Made by a program: the position numbers and the translations under genes. Shown here piece by piece: positions 18,295 to 26,481 of a stretch of 48,596 nucleotides of DNA. Position 1 is the first letter of the stretch. Every line of letters starts with the position of its first letter. This DNA is from Phytophthora sp. 'mugwort' (lineage: Eukaryota; Oomycota; Peronosporomycetes; Peronosporales; Peronosporaceae). The stretch covers positions 1 to 48,596 of the forward strand of contig JAUCEF010000098.1 in assembly GCA_033558025.1 (NCBI GenBank), given 5' to 3'. Under the pieces are notes generated by a model. It did not search any database. It was not told where the DNA came from and saw only the letters and a program-made list of their open reading frames with translations.

Positions 18295-18673
18295 ATGATT
18301 ATAACAGATACTCTTTCCAATTTATTTTCAAAAATAAAAAATGGTTATTTAGTAAAAAAATCAAAAATAGTACAACAAAAATCAAAACAAAGTATAAATA
18401 TTTTAAATATCTTAATTAAAGAAGGTTTTATAAAAAGTTATAAGATAAATTCCAAAAATCAATTAGAGATTTATTTAAAATATAGAAAAAATAAAGCAGT
18501 TATTACTGAAATAAAACGTTTATCAAAACCGGGAAAACGTTTATATTGCTAATAAGGATTTATATAAAAAAAAAACAGGATTTTATATTCTTTCAACATC
18601 TATTGGTATTTTAACAGATTTACAAGCTAAAAAATTAAATGTTGGTGGTGAATTGATTTGTAAAATTATTTAA
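18295..18673 (+). CDS. rps8: Ribosomal protein S8, frame broken by one extra base
   Basis: The first frame (18295-18552) encodes 85 residues up to Lys-Pro-Gly-Lys-Arg-Leu-Tyr and then a stop. The remainder, Ala-Asn-Lys-Asp-Leu-Tyr ... Ile-Leu-Ser-Thr-Ser-Ile-Gly-Ile-Leu-Thr-Asp-x-x-Ala-Lys-Lys-Leu-Asn-Val-Gly-Gly-Glu, is the invariant S8 C-terminus in the +1 frame and ends at 18673. Total length is 379 nt, one more than a multiple of three. Skipping one T near 18550 restores continuous alignment with S8. The site is not a long homopolymer. It could be a sequencing error, editing or a +1 frameshift. S8 is a primary binder of small-subunit rRNA. Confidence 0.85.
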
Positions 18674-18679
18674 AAAATT

Positions 18680-19285
18680 ATGATAAAAATAATAAAAAAA
18701 AATGTTAAATTAAAAAATAAAAATTTTTTTAAAAGTTCTTTAGGAAATATTAATTTATTTTTTATTGATAAAACTTTTATTTTTCCAACAGATTTAAAAA
18801 TTTATAGTAATAATAAAATAATTTTTTTTGAAACATCTTTAGGTTTATTATCTTTAACAATAATTAATGATTTATATTTTTTTATAAAAAAAAATAAATT
18901 ATTAATTATTGTTAATAAAAATAAAAAAAAAAAAAGTATTTTAAATTTATACAATAAATTAATAAAAATAAAAATAAAAGGTGTTTTACAAGGTTTTAAA
19001 ATTAATTTAATATTAAAAGGTATAGGTTTTAAAGCTTTTATTGAAAATAATACTTTAATTTTAAAATTAGGTTTTAGTCATAATATTAGAATTCCAATTC
19101 CATTAAATATTGAAATTATTAATCAAACAAATACTTTAATTTTTAGTAGTATCGATTATATTTTTTTACATCAATTTGTACATTATATTAAAAATCATAA
19201 AAAACCTGAACCATATAAAGGAAAAGGTTTATTATTAAAAAATGAAAAAATTTTACAAAAAGAGGGAAAAAAAAGTAAAAAATAA
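18680..19285 (+). CDS. rpl6: Ribosomal protein L6
   Basis: Encodes 201 residues with the two-domain L6 plan. The C-terminal domain holds Leu-Lys-Gly-Ile-Gly-Phe-Lys-Ala, Leu-Lys-Leu-Gly-Phe-Ser-His, and the end motif Lys-Lys-Pro-Glu-Pro-Tyr-Lys-Gly-Lys-Gly, which is diagnostic. It follows rps8 by 6 nt and precedes rps2 by 6 nt. Confidence 0.94.
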   Translation: MIKIIKKNVKLKNKNFFKSSLGNINLFFIDKTFIFPTDLKIYSNNKIIFFETSLGLLSLTIINDLYFFIKKNKLLIIVNKNKKKKSILNLYNKLIKIKIKGVLQGFKINLILKGIGFKAFIENNTLILKLGFSHNIRIPIPLNIEIINQTNTLIFSSIDYIFLHQFVHYIKNHKKPEPYKGKGLLLKNEKILQKEGKKSKK

Positions 19286-19291
19286 TTAAAT

Positions 19292-19885
19292 ATGATACAA
19301 AAAAAAAAAAAAAAACATAATAATATTTTATTAAATTTATTATTTAAATCAAAAAATATGTATGGAGAATCTTTAATAGATACAAATAAAGAATTATTAT
19401 CTTTTATATTTGGAAGTAGACATGATTATACTATAATTAATTTAAAAAATGTTTCATTTTTTTTAAAACGTATATTTAATTTAACTAAAATTATATTAAA
19501 AAAAAATGAAAAAATTTTAATAATAGGGAATGATAATGAAATTAAATTTTTATTAACTACATCTTTTATAAAAAAAAATCCAAATATCATTTTTTTTACA
19601 AAAGAATGGGTAAATGGTTTAATTACTAATAAAATTATGAATACAACATTTAATAAGATAATTAATTATTTATTAAAAGAAAATGAAATTAAATTAATTT
19701 TAGTTATAAAAAGTTCTGTAAAAGATACTTTTTTAAATCAAGAACTTTCTGTTTTAAAAATTCCTACTATTTCATTAGTAAATACAAGTCAAACTATACA
19801 AAATATTAATTATCCTGTAGTAATGAATTCTAAAAATATTCAATCAATATATACTTTAATGTATTTATTACGTAAAATATTTTAA
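19292..19885 (+). CDS. rps2: Ribosomal protein S2
   Basis: Encodes 197 residues. The features are Gly-Ser-Arg-His-Asp-Tyr-Thr-Ile-Ile-Asn-Leu near 41-51 and the C-terminal Glu-Leu-Ser-Val-Leu-Lys-Ile-Pro-Thr-Ile-Ser-Leu-Val-Asn-Thr, the usual Pro-x-Ile-x-Leu-x-Asp/Asn-Thr strand of S2. It is shorter than bacterial S2 because the coiled-coil insert is reduced. It sits 8 nt upstream of rps4. Confidence 0.88.
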   Translation: MIQKKKKKHNNILLNLLFKSKNMYGESLIDTNKELLSFIFGSRHDYTIINLKNVSFFLKRIFNLTKIILKKNEKILIIGNDNEIKFLLTTSFIKKNPNIIFFTKEWVNGLITNKIMNTTFNKIINYLLKENEIKLILVIKSSVKDTFLNQELSVLKIPTISLVNTSQTIQNINYPVVMNSKNIQSIYTLMYLLRKIF

Positions 19886-19893
19886 TAAATAAG

Positions 19894-20355
19894 ATGAATA
19901 AATTAAGACCGAGAAATAAAATATGTTTTCAAAATAATAGGAACATACATAAAAATTTAAACTTATTAAAATTAAAATCAAAAAAATGGAATTTATTTAA
20001 AAAAAAATTAAGATATCGAAAAGAAATAAAACCTGAAAAACGTAAAAAATTTTTTCAAAAAAGATTATTTGAAAAACAACAATTTCGGAATTTTTATGGA
20101 TGTATTCATGAATATCAATTAAAAAATTTATTTCAAAAATTATTAAAAAAAGATAATAAAATAAATATCTTTAAAAAATTTGTAATTTTATTAGAAAGTC
20201 GCTTAGATATAAATCTTGTAAGATTAAAATTAGTTAAAACTATTTTTCAAGCAAAACAATTAATTAATCATAAAAAAATTAAGGTTAATAATAAAATTAT
20301 AAGTAAATCTAATTTTATATTACATAAAGGTGATATTATTCATATTATTAAATAA
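19894..20355 (+). CDS. rps4: Ribosomal protein S4
   Basis: Encodes 153 residues. The C-terminal S4 RNA-binding domain is clear: Leu-Glu-Ser-Arg-Leu-Asp-Ile-Asn-Leu-Val-Arg-Leu (near 103-114), Ala-Lys-Gln-Leu-Ile-Asn-His-Lys-Lys-Ile-Lys-Val-Asn and a terminal Gly-Asp-Ile-Ile strand. The N-terminal part is short and Lys/Arg-rich. Only 2 nt separate it from the next ORF. Confidence 0.93.
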   Translation: MNKLRPRNKICFQNNRNIHKNLNLLKLKSKKWNLFKKKLRYRKEIKPEKRKKFFQKRLFEKQQFRNFYGCIHEYQLKNLFQKLLKKDNKINIFKKFVILLESRLDINLVRLKLVKTIFQAKQLINHKKIKVNNKIISKSNFILHKGDIIHIIK

Positions 20356-20357
20356 AT

Positions 20358-21110
20358 ATGCAAAAGGATAATAAAAATTTTCAAAGAAATAAAAATTCTC
20401 AAAAAAACGAGGGTTTTCAAAAAAATAGAAATTCTCAAAAAAACGAAGGTTTTCAAAAAAATAGAAATTTTCAAAAAAATAAAAATTCTCAAAAAAACGA
20501 AGATTTTCAAAGAACTAGAAATTTTCAAAAAAACGAAGATTTTCAAAGAACTAGAAATTTTCAAAAAAATGAAGGTTTTCAAAGAACTAGAAATTTTCAA
20601 AAAAATGAAGGTTTTCAAAAAAATAGAAATTTTCAAAAAAATGAAGGTTTTCAAAAAAATAGAAATTTTCAAAAAAATGAAGGTTTTCAAAAAAATAGAA
20701 ATTTTCAAAAAAATAGAAATTTTCAAAAAAATGAAGGTTTTCAAAAAAATAGAAATTTTCAAAAAAATGAAGGTTTTCAAAGAACTAGAAATTTTCAAAA
20801 AAATAATAGTTTGAAAGGAGATAAAAAATTTTATAAACAGCATTTTAATCAAGAAAAGAATAAATATTCTTCTTCTTATAAACGTTATAATAAATATCCT
20901 TATCAAAAAAATAACAAATATTCTTATAAAAATAATATTTATTATATTTTAGGTGAAAAAAAACCATCAAAACCTTTAATAACTTCTTATTTACATAGAA
21001 ATAAAAAAATAAAAACAGGTATGTTTTTTAAAGAACCTTCTTATAAAACAATTTTATATCCTTTTCATTTAAATTTAAAATTAATTAATGAATATTTGAA
21101 AAAAAAATAA
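20358..21110 (+). CDS. Unassigned Gln/Asn/Lys-rich repeat protein (orf250)
   Basis: A 250-residue ORF starting 2 nt after rps4 and ending 26 nt before rnl. Residues of about 10-155 are a degenerate tandem repeat of a 12-residue unit of the type Asn-Phe-Gln-Lys-Asn-Glu-Gly-Phe-Gln-Lys-Asn-Arg (36 nt), built from two 6-residue halves. Residues 186-250 are non-repetitive: Tyr-Ile-Leu-Gly-Glu-Lys-Lys-Pro-Ser-Lys-Pro near 191-201, then a Lys/Phe/Leu-rich end. The protein is strongly basic, has no membrane segment and would be unstructured in the repeat. The close spacing to rps4 suggests translation. I do not recognise it; the C-terminal 65 residues may be an old small ORF into which the repeat expanded. 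Confidence 0.75.
   Translation: MQKDNKNFQRNKNSQKNEGFQKNRNSQKNEGFQKNRNFQKNKNSQKNEDFQRTRNFQKNEDFQRTRNFQKNEGFQRTRNFQKNEGFQKNRNFQKNEGFQKNRNFQKNEGFQKNRNFQKNRNFQKNEGFQKNRNFQKNEGFQRTRNFQKNNSLKGDKKFYKQHFNQEKNKYSSSYKRYNKYPYQKNNKYSYKNNIYYILGEKKPSKPLITSYLHRNKKIKTGMFFKEPSYKTILYPFHLNLKLINEYLKKK
20385..20805 (+). repeat. 36-nt/18-nt coding tandem repeat inside orf250
   Basis: Units of about 36 nt, made of two similar 18-nt halves beginning ttttcaaaaaaa, repeat with small variants (aat agaa, gaaggt, agaactaga). Third positions and some second positions vary, while the Phe-Gln-Lys/Arg core stays. The repetition keeps three other frames open, which explains the spurious long frames on both strands here. Confidence 0.9.
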
Positions 21111-21113
21111 AAA

Positions 21114-21137
21114 TTTAAACCATTTATATGGTTTAAG
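21114..21137. promoter_or_regulatory. Stem-loop between orf250 and rnl
   Basis: Perfect 8-bp stem ttaaacca / tggtttaa with loop tttata, directly at the start of rnl. It may be a processing signal releasing the rRNA from the upstream protein transcript. Confidence 0.5.
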
Positions 21138-22734
21138 TATAAATAATAATAAAAGCATTAAGTGGATGCCTTGGCATTAATTTGATTTTTAGGACGTAAA
21201 AAATGCGAAAAGTTTTATTAAATAATATTTTATTTTGAAATAAAAATTTCCTAAAGAAAACTTTTTTTTTGTGAAAATTTTAAAAACAGTGAATTGAAAT
21301 ATCTAAGTAACTGTTAAAAAAATCAAACGAGATTCCGTTAGTAATGACGAGTGAAAATGGAAATTAGGTTTATAAAAATAAAAAAATATTTGAAAAATTT
21401 TGAAAAATTTACTTAAAAAGGTGAAAGTCCTGTAGAATAATAATTGTTTTTATAATAGTAAAAAGGGTTATGTGTAAGCCTTTTTGAATATTGGGGAACC
21501 ACCCTCAAAACCTTTTAAAAATTAATGATCGATAGTGGACAAGTACTGTAAAGGAAAGGTGAAAAAGAACTTTTGAGTTTGAAATAATTCTGAAACTTAA
21601 TGTTAACAATCAATTGAAACTTTTTTAAAAAGTAACAGTGTACCTTTTGCATAATGGGCCAGCAAGTTTATTTTTATAGCAAGCTTAATTTAATAAAGTA
21701 GGCGTAGATAAATCAAGTTTTAAAAAGCTTTTTAGTTATATAAATAAGACCCGAAACTGAGTGATCTAACCATGAACAGATTGAAAAATAGGTAAAACTA
21801 TTTGAAGGATCGAACTCACATATGTGGCAAAATATGGAGATGATTTGTGGTTAGGAGTGAAAGGCTAATCAAACTCAGAGATAGCTGGTTTTCCGCGAAA
21901 TCTATTGAAGTAGAGCATTTAAAATCTTTTTTTGGGGTAGAGCACTCATTGAGCTAGGGGGTGTAAAAACTTACTGAATTCTTGGAAACTCCGAATACAA
22001 AAAAAAGTAATTTAAATAGACAGACATTAGGCGCTAAGGTCTTTTGTCAAAAGGGAAACAGCCCAGATTGATCGCTAAGGTCTCTAAATAATATTCTAAG
22101 TGAAAAAGGAAGTGAAAAAATGATTACAACCCATAGGTAGGCTTGGAAGCAGCCATCCTTTAAAGAAAGCGTAATAGCTCATTGGTCTAGTTTTTTTGCG
22201 CCTAAAATGTATCGAGACTTAAGAAATTTACCGAAGCGGCAAGTTTTATTTTTAATAAAACGGTAGCGGAACATTCTGTATGTTAATAAAGATATATTGT
22301 GAAATATGTTGAAGATATCAGAAAAGAAAATGCTGGCATTAGTAACAAAAAATAACGAATATAAATCGTTATCACCGTAAATCCAAGGGTTTCTATGTTA
22401 AGATGTATTACATAGAGTGAAACGGCCCCTAAGAAAGATTTGACGAAAGCAGATTTTGATGGGATAATTTTTAAATTAAATTTTTTTAAAAAAGTGACAA
22501 AAATTTTTAATTTTTCAGGAAATAGCTTTTTTAATTAAAAACCGTACCCTAAACCGACACAGGTGGATAGGTCGAGTAGACTAAGGTGAATGAGAGAACT
22601 ATATTGAAGGAACTCGGCAAAATGACTTTGTAACTTCGGGATAAAAAGTACCTAATTATTTTTAATAATTAGGTGTCACAAAATAGGGGGTTGCGACTGT
22701 TTAATAAAAACTTAGGACTCTGCTAAATGGTAAC

Positions 22735-22772
<38 letters not shown>

Positions 22773-22830
22773 ATTAAAAGGAAATGTTTGCGCATTAAAT
22801 GGAAGTCCCAGTAAACGGCGGCCGTAACTC

Positions 22831-22887
<57 letters not shown>

Positions 22888-23323
22888 TGTAACGACATCC
22901 CCGCTGTCTCCAATATAGACTCAGTGAATTTGAATTATCCGTGAAGATGCGGATTTTCTATAGTTAGACGGAAAGACCCCGTGAACCTTTACTACATCTT
23001 TATATTGTTATTTTATCTAATATGTGTAGTATAAGTGGTAATCTTTTAAACCTTTACGCTAGTAAATTGTATAGATATTCTTGAAATACCACTCTTATTA
23101 AAATAAATAACTAATATTTTTTAAATAGACATTGTATGGTTGGTAGTTTGACTGGGGCGGTCACCTCCTAAAGAGTAACGGAGGTGTACAAAGGTAAGCT
23201 CAAATTGGATAATATTATCAATTGTAGAGCATAATGGTAAAAGCTTGCTTGACTGTAAGATAGACATATCAAACAGGGACGAAAGTCGGTCATAGTGATC
23301 CGATAATTCTTTGTGGAAAGATT

Positions 23324-23366
<43 letters not shown>

Positions 23367-23444
23367 GACTCCTAAGAGCTCCTATCGACGGAGTCGTTTG
23401 GCACCTCGATGTCGACTCATCACATCCTGGAGCTGAAGAAGGTT

Positions 23445-23484
<40 letters not shown>

Positions 23485-23786
23485 TTGGGTTTAGAACGTC
23501 GTGAGACAGTTTGGTTCCTATCTTCTATAGATATTTTGAAAAATGCAAGAATCTAACTCTAGTACGAGAGGACCGAGAAGGGTAAATCTCTGGTGTATCG
23601 GTTGTTGAGAGGCATAGCCGAGTAGCTAAATTTATTTTGGATAATTACTGAAAGCATCTAAGTAAGAAACCATTCTTAAAAATTTTTCATATAAAAACTG
23701 TAAAAGATGATTACATTAATAGGTTTTAAGTATAAGTATTGTAAAATATTTAGCTTAAAAATACTAAAAGTTTTAAAAATTAAAAT
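21137..23786 (+). rRNA. rnl: Large subunit ribosomal RNA
   Basis: About 2.65 kb. The 5' region has the helix near aagtggatgccttggca. Domain V is clear at about 22815-23480 (ctaaggtagcgaaattcc, gaccccgtgaacctttact, ggataacaggctgat), and the sarcin-ricin loop is agtacgagaggaccg near 23560. No intron is visible in the highly conserved domain V or VI. The ends are estimated from homology to the bacterial molecule: the 3' end is placed just before trnN and the 5' end at the preceding stem-loop. Both could be off by 10-20 nt. Confidence 0.93.
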
Positions 23787-23794
23787 ATAATTAT

Positions 23795-23866
23795 TTCTTT
23801 GTAGCTCAACGGTAGAGCAAATGGCTGTTAACCATTAGGTTGTAGGTTCAAATCCTATCAAAGAAG
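23795..23866 (+). tRNA. trnN: tRNA-Asn (GTT)
   Basis: 72-nt cloverleaf, anticodon GTT in loop CTGTTAA. First of five tRNAs following rnl. Confidence 0.94.
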
Positions 23867-23878
23867 TTTTATATTTTA

Positions 23879-23967
23879 GGTCGAATAGCCAAGTCAGGTT
23901 TAAGGCAGTAGTTTGCTAAACTATCAGTTAATTTATTAACTCGTGGGTTCAAATCCCACTTCGACTT
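23879..23967 (+). tRNA. trnS: tRNA-Ser (GCT)
   Basis: 89-nt class II tRNA, anticodon GCT, long variable arm near 23928-23942. Confidence 0.93.
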
Positions 23968-23991
23968 ATTTTATTAATAAAGTATTAATAA

Positions 23992-24063
23992 GATGATGTA
24001 GTTTAATGGTAGAGCGTGGGAATCATAATCCTAATGTTGTAGGTTCAAATCCTACCATCATTA
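23992..24063 (+). tRNA. tRNA with CAT anticodon (candidate Ile for ATA codons)
   Basis: 72-nt cloverleaf, loop ATCATAA. It lacks the initiator-like body of the tRNA at 24169. By elimination it or the tRNA at 16585 is likely the CAT tRNA whose C34 is modified to lysidine to read ATA. The sequence alone does not decide. Confidence 0.85.
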
Positions 24064-24075
24064 ATTATCTTTAAA

Positions 24076-24150
24076 CGGAAGGTAGCATAGTCTGGCTAAT
24101 GCGTCTGTTTTGGGAACAGAAGATCAAAGGTTCAAATCCTTTTCTTCCGA
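24076..24150 (+). tRNA. trnP: tRNA-Pro (TGG)
   Basis: 75-nt cloverleaf, loop TTTGGGA, anticodon TGG, acceptor CGGAAGG with TCTTCCG. Confidence 0.94.
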
Positions 24151-24168
24151 AAAAGGAAGAAAATATAA

Positions 24169-24240
24169 GATGAGATAGAGTAATAGGTAACTTATCAGGC
24201 TCATAATCTGAAGATGTAGGTTCAAATCCTACTCTCATCA
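24169..24240 (+). tRNA. trnfM: tRNA-fMet (CAT), probable initiator
   Basis: 72-nt cloverleaf, loop CTCATAA. The D arm (gagt-aataggta-actt) and anticodon arm (tcagg/tctga) follow the bacterial initiator pattern. Position 1-72 is a G-C pair, unlike the C-A mismatch of bacterial initiators, so the role is inferred from the body. Confidence 0.88.
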
Positions 24241-24262
24241 TTTTAAAATTAATATATAATTT

Positions 24263-24634
24263 ATGATTCAAATTCAAACTAAATTAAAAGTAAATGATAA
24301 TAGTGGTATTAAAATAGGACAATGTATAAAAATTTATAAAAAAAAAATTGGAAAAATTGGGGATACAATTTTAATTTCTGCTAAAAAATTACGTTTAAAT
24401 CAAAAAAAAAAAATTAAAATAATTAAAGGAGATTTATTTAAAGCTTTAATTATACATACAACATATCAAAAAAAAAGTACAATAGGTAATATAATAAAAT
24501 TTGATAAAAATTGTATAATTATTTTAAATAATCAAAATAAACCCCTAGGAACACGTATATTTGGTCCGATTACTTCTGAATTTCGGAAGAAAAAAAATTT
24601 CAAAATATTAGCATTAGCTTCAAATATTTTATAA
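24263..24634 (+). CDS. rpl14: Ribosomal protein L14
   Basis: Encodes 123 residues, the family length. The N-terminus Met-Ile-Gln-Ile-Gln-Thr-x-Leu-x-Val-x-Asp-Asn-Ser-Gly is diagnostic, and the C-terminus has Gly-Thr-Arg-Ile-Phe-Gly-Pro-Ile and a terminal Ala-Leu-Ala-Ser segment. L14 lies at the subunit interface. It pairs with rpl5 (6 nt spacer) as in the bacterial spc operon, but here rnl and five tRNAs separate this pair from rps14-rps8-rpl6. Confidence 0.96.
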   Translation: MIQIQTKLKVNDNSGIKIGQCIKIYKKKIGKIGDTILISAKKLRLNQKKKIKIIKGDLFKALIIHTTYQKKSTIGNIIKFDKNCIIILNNQNKPLGTRIFGPITSEFRKKKNFKILALASNIL

Positions 24635-24640
24635 AAATAT

Positions 24641-25168
24641 ATGAAAAAAAATTTACAAATCCATTATCAAAATATTACTATATACGATCTTTTAACAAAA
24701 TTAAATTTTAAAAATATATTTGAAATACCTAAAATAAGTAAAATATGTTTAAATATTGGTTTTAAAAACGCTAATATTGAAAAAAAAAAATTAATTAATA
24801 TAATTTTACTTTTAAAATTAATAACAAATCAAAAACCTATAATAACAAAATCAAAAAAAAATAATATTTTTTTAAAAATCAAAAAAAATTCAATTATAGG
24901 TTGTAAAATAACTTTAAGAAAAAAAAATATTTTTAATTTTTTAGAAAAAATTTTGATTTTTCTTTTTCAAAATTTAACTAAAATAAATTTTAATTTTAAA
25001 AATCAAAATATTTTAAATTTTCAAATTCGAAATATTTTAGATTTTTTTGAATTAAAAACTGAATTTTTAAAATTCAAAGATATACCTCCAATAGATGTTT
25101 CTATTCATACAAATGCAAAAAATCATTATGAATTATTTTTATTATTAAATTCACTATTTTTATTATAA
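24641..25168 (+). CDS. rpl5: Ribosomal protein L5
   Basis: Encodes 175 residues. The typical L5 features are Ile-Pro-Lys-Ile-Ser-Lys-Ile-Cys-Leu-Asn-Ile-Gly near 33-44, Thr-Asn-Gln-Lys-Pro-Ile-Ile-Thr-Lys-Ser-Lys-Lys and a divergent C-terminal domain ending with the Asp-Val-Ser-Ile-His-Thr-Asn-Ala strand. L5 contacts 5S rRNA in bacteria; no 5S gene was recognised here. Confidence 0.93.
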   Translation: MKKNLQIHYQNITIYDLLTKLNFKNIFEIPKISKICLNIGFKNANIEKKKLINIILLLKLITNQKPIITKSKKNNIFLKIKKNSIIGCKITLRKKNIFNFLEKILIFLFQNLTKINFNFKNQNILNFQIRNILDFFELKTEFLKFKDIPPIDVSIHTNAKNHYELFLLLNSLFLL

Positions 25169-25181
25169 AAATAATTTATTA

Positions 25182-25253
25182 GCAAAAATAGCTCAATGGT
25201 AGAGTATAACCTTGCCAAGGTTAATGTTGAGGGTTCAAATCCCTTTTTTTGCT
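25182..25253 (+). tRNA. trnG: tRNA-Gly (GCC)
   Basis: 72-nt cloverleaf, loop TTGCCAA, anticodon GCC, just after rpl5. Confidence 0.94.
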
Positions 25254-25353
25254 TAATTCAAATAAATGTACCCAAAGGCAGTATTTGGTATTTCCATTTT
25301 TTAATTAGGGAATAATATTAGTATTGACATTTATTTACTTCTTTATAAAAATT

Positions 25354-25884
25354 ATGATTTTTTTTAACATTATTAAAAGGATATTTTTTGCTTATAATCT
25401 ATATAAAATTATACAAGATATATTAAAAATACATCCTAAATTTTTTCAAAATATTTTTAAATTTATTTTAATTCTTTTACCTCTTGAAATAACTTTATTA
25501 GAAGATTTTATAGATTTAGAGACTGAGGCTGAGGAAGCTGCTTTAAAAAAAGAAGAAAAACCTAAAAGTATTTTAAAAAGAATTGACGATAATATGCCAA
25601 CTATTTTCGTTTTTTTTTTTTTATCTTTTTTGTTTTATTTATTTCTAGATGCTTTTTTTTTTGATAGCGACAATTTCCCAAGCGATTTTCCTAGTAATTT
25701 TTCAACTGATTTAAATTTTGATTCAGATAGTGACTCTTTACCAAAACCACCAAAAAGAAAAATTACAAGATCTGGAAATCCTCTGAATCTATATAGATAT
25801 TTTCATTATTTAGATGTTGAAACAGGTGAACGTATAGATGATATCGATCGATTAGATCCTGATACTTATGAAATAGTGGATTAA
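25354..25884 (+). CDS. Orphan membrane ORF (176 codons)
   Basis: I start at ATG 25354, giving 176 residues; the frame could begin 30 nt earlier at a TTG. It has a hydrophobic, basic N-terminus (about 1-20), a second hydrophobic stretch near 35-48, an acidic Glu-rich spacer, a strong helix near 83-102 (Phe/Leu-rich) and a soluble C-terminus rich in Asp, Ser and Pro that ends Asp-Arg-Leu-Asp-Pro-Asp-Thr. Its acidic character and fuller codon use differ from the Lys/Asn/Ile-rich neighbours. It is flanked by the two trnG genes. No family is recognised. A stem-loop overlaps its stop. It may be lineage-specific or acquired, for example from a mitochondrial plasmid, but nothing proves that. Confidence 0.65.
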   Translation: MIFFNIIKRIFFAYNLYKIIQDILKIHPKFFQNIFKFILILLPLEITLLEDFIDLETEAEEAALKKEEKPKSILKRIDDNMPTIFVFFFLSFLFYLFLDAFFFDSDNFPSDFPSNFSTDLNFDSDSDSLPKPPKRKITRSGNPLNLYRYFHYLDVETGERIDDIDRLDPDTYEIVD

Positions 25885-25895
25885 TTTATTCCACT
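25875..25895. terminator. Stem-loop at the end of the orphan ORF
   Basis: agtgga / tccact, 6-bp stem with a 9-nt loop, spanning the stop codon and followed by a T-rich run. A possible 3' processing or stability element. Confidence 0.4.
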
Positions 25896-25945
25896 TTTTC
25901 TTTTTTAAAACAATAATAAACATTTTTTAAACAATAAAAATATAC

Positions 25946-26017
25946 GTGATTATAGATTAATTGGTAAATCCTTTATCTTCCAAGTAAATATTATGGGTTC
26001 AAATCCCATTAATCACA
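25946..26017 (+). tRNA. trnG: tRNA-Gly (TCC)
   Basis: 72-nt cloverleaf, loop CTTCCAA, anticodon TCC. Second glycine tRNA. Confidence 0.92.
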
Positions 26018-26034
26018 TATTTAAAATATCTTTA

Positions 26035-26118
26035 GGAGAAATGGCTGAGTGGTTAAAAGCGGCAGACTGTAAATTTGTTGAAATATTTTCTACGTAGGTT
26101 CAAATCCTACTTTCTCCA
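26035..26118 (+). tRNA. trnY: tRNA-Tyr (GTA)
   Basis: 84-nt class II tRNA, loop CTGTAAA, anticodon GTA, acceptor GGAGAAA with TTTCTCC. Confidence 0.93.
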
Positions 26119-26241
26119 ATAAAGATCTAAAAAAAAAAAAGGATAAACAAATTAAAAAAAGGATAAAAAGATAAAATATCTTTAAATAGTTAAGTTAAAA
26201 AGATATTTATCTTTTCAACAAAAAATTCAAAAACATATTTA

Positions 26242-26248
26242 GGGGGGG
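26242..26248 (+). other. G7 run in an AT-rich spacer
   Basis: Seven consecutive G bases followed by ATCC. Runs of G are otherwise almost absent outside the rRNA and tRNA genes. GC-rich clusters of this kind occur in mitochondrial origins or primer-switch sites of other organisms; a role here is only inference. Confidence 0.4.
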
Positions 26249-26334
26249 ATCCTTTTCAAAAAATAATATTTTTTTTTCGTGATACAAAGAAATTTTTATT
26301 AATAACTAATTGAATTTTTAAAAATTAAAAAATT

Positions 26335-26348
26335 TTAATCCTTTAAGA
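26335..26348 (+). promoter_or_regulatory. Candidate promoter motif upstream of rns
   Basis: TTAATCCTTTAAGA, 12 of 14 bases like the motif before atp9 and nad5, and 133 nt before the rns 5' end. The core CTTTAAGA is exact. Confidence 0.35.
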
Positions 26349-26400
26349 CAATATAAGACAATATAAGACAATATAAGACAATATAAGACAATATAAGACA
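26344..26400. repeat. 10-bp tandem repeat, about 5.7 copies
   Basis: Five exact units of atataagaca (26351-26400) preceded by a partial unit taagaca. It starts within the CTTTAAGA core, so the repeat may have grown by slippage from the candidate promoter motif. Confidence 0.95.
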
Positions 26401-26481
26401 AAAATTAATATAAGAATGTTATAATATTAAATTTTTAAATATTTGTTATTTTAAAAATTAATATTAAATAATTAATATAAA

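Larger units (their letters stand above)
26119..26481. other. Non-coding region upstream of rns
   Basis: No ORF or tRNA. It holds an imperfect inverted repeat of an aaaagataaatatctttt type (about 26167-26216), a run of seven G at 26242-26248 followed by atcc, a copy of the TTAATCCTTTAAGA motif at 26335-26348, and a 10-bp tandem repeat up to 26400. It is the most feature-rich spacer of the window and a candidate control region for rRNA transcription or replication. Confidence 0.6.

Noticed and set aside
20385..20805. Possible CRISPR array
   Set aside because: The units are contiguous, share a coding frame and have no unique spacers. It is a coding tandem repeat in a mitochondrial genome.
20340..20906. 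188-codon open frame on the minus strand over the repeat ORF, and an 81-codon frame on plus
   Set aside because: Both are by-products of the 36-nt repeat, which lacks stops in several frames. The plus frame starting 2 nt after rps4 has the non-repetitive C-terminus and the right spacing.
24071..24277. 68-codon minus-strand ORF across trnP and trnfM
   Set aside because: It is the antisense of tRNA genes (the familiar Val-Gly-Phe-Glu-Pro-Thr pattern), a common false ORF.
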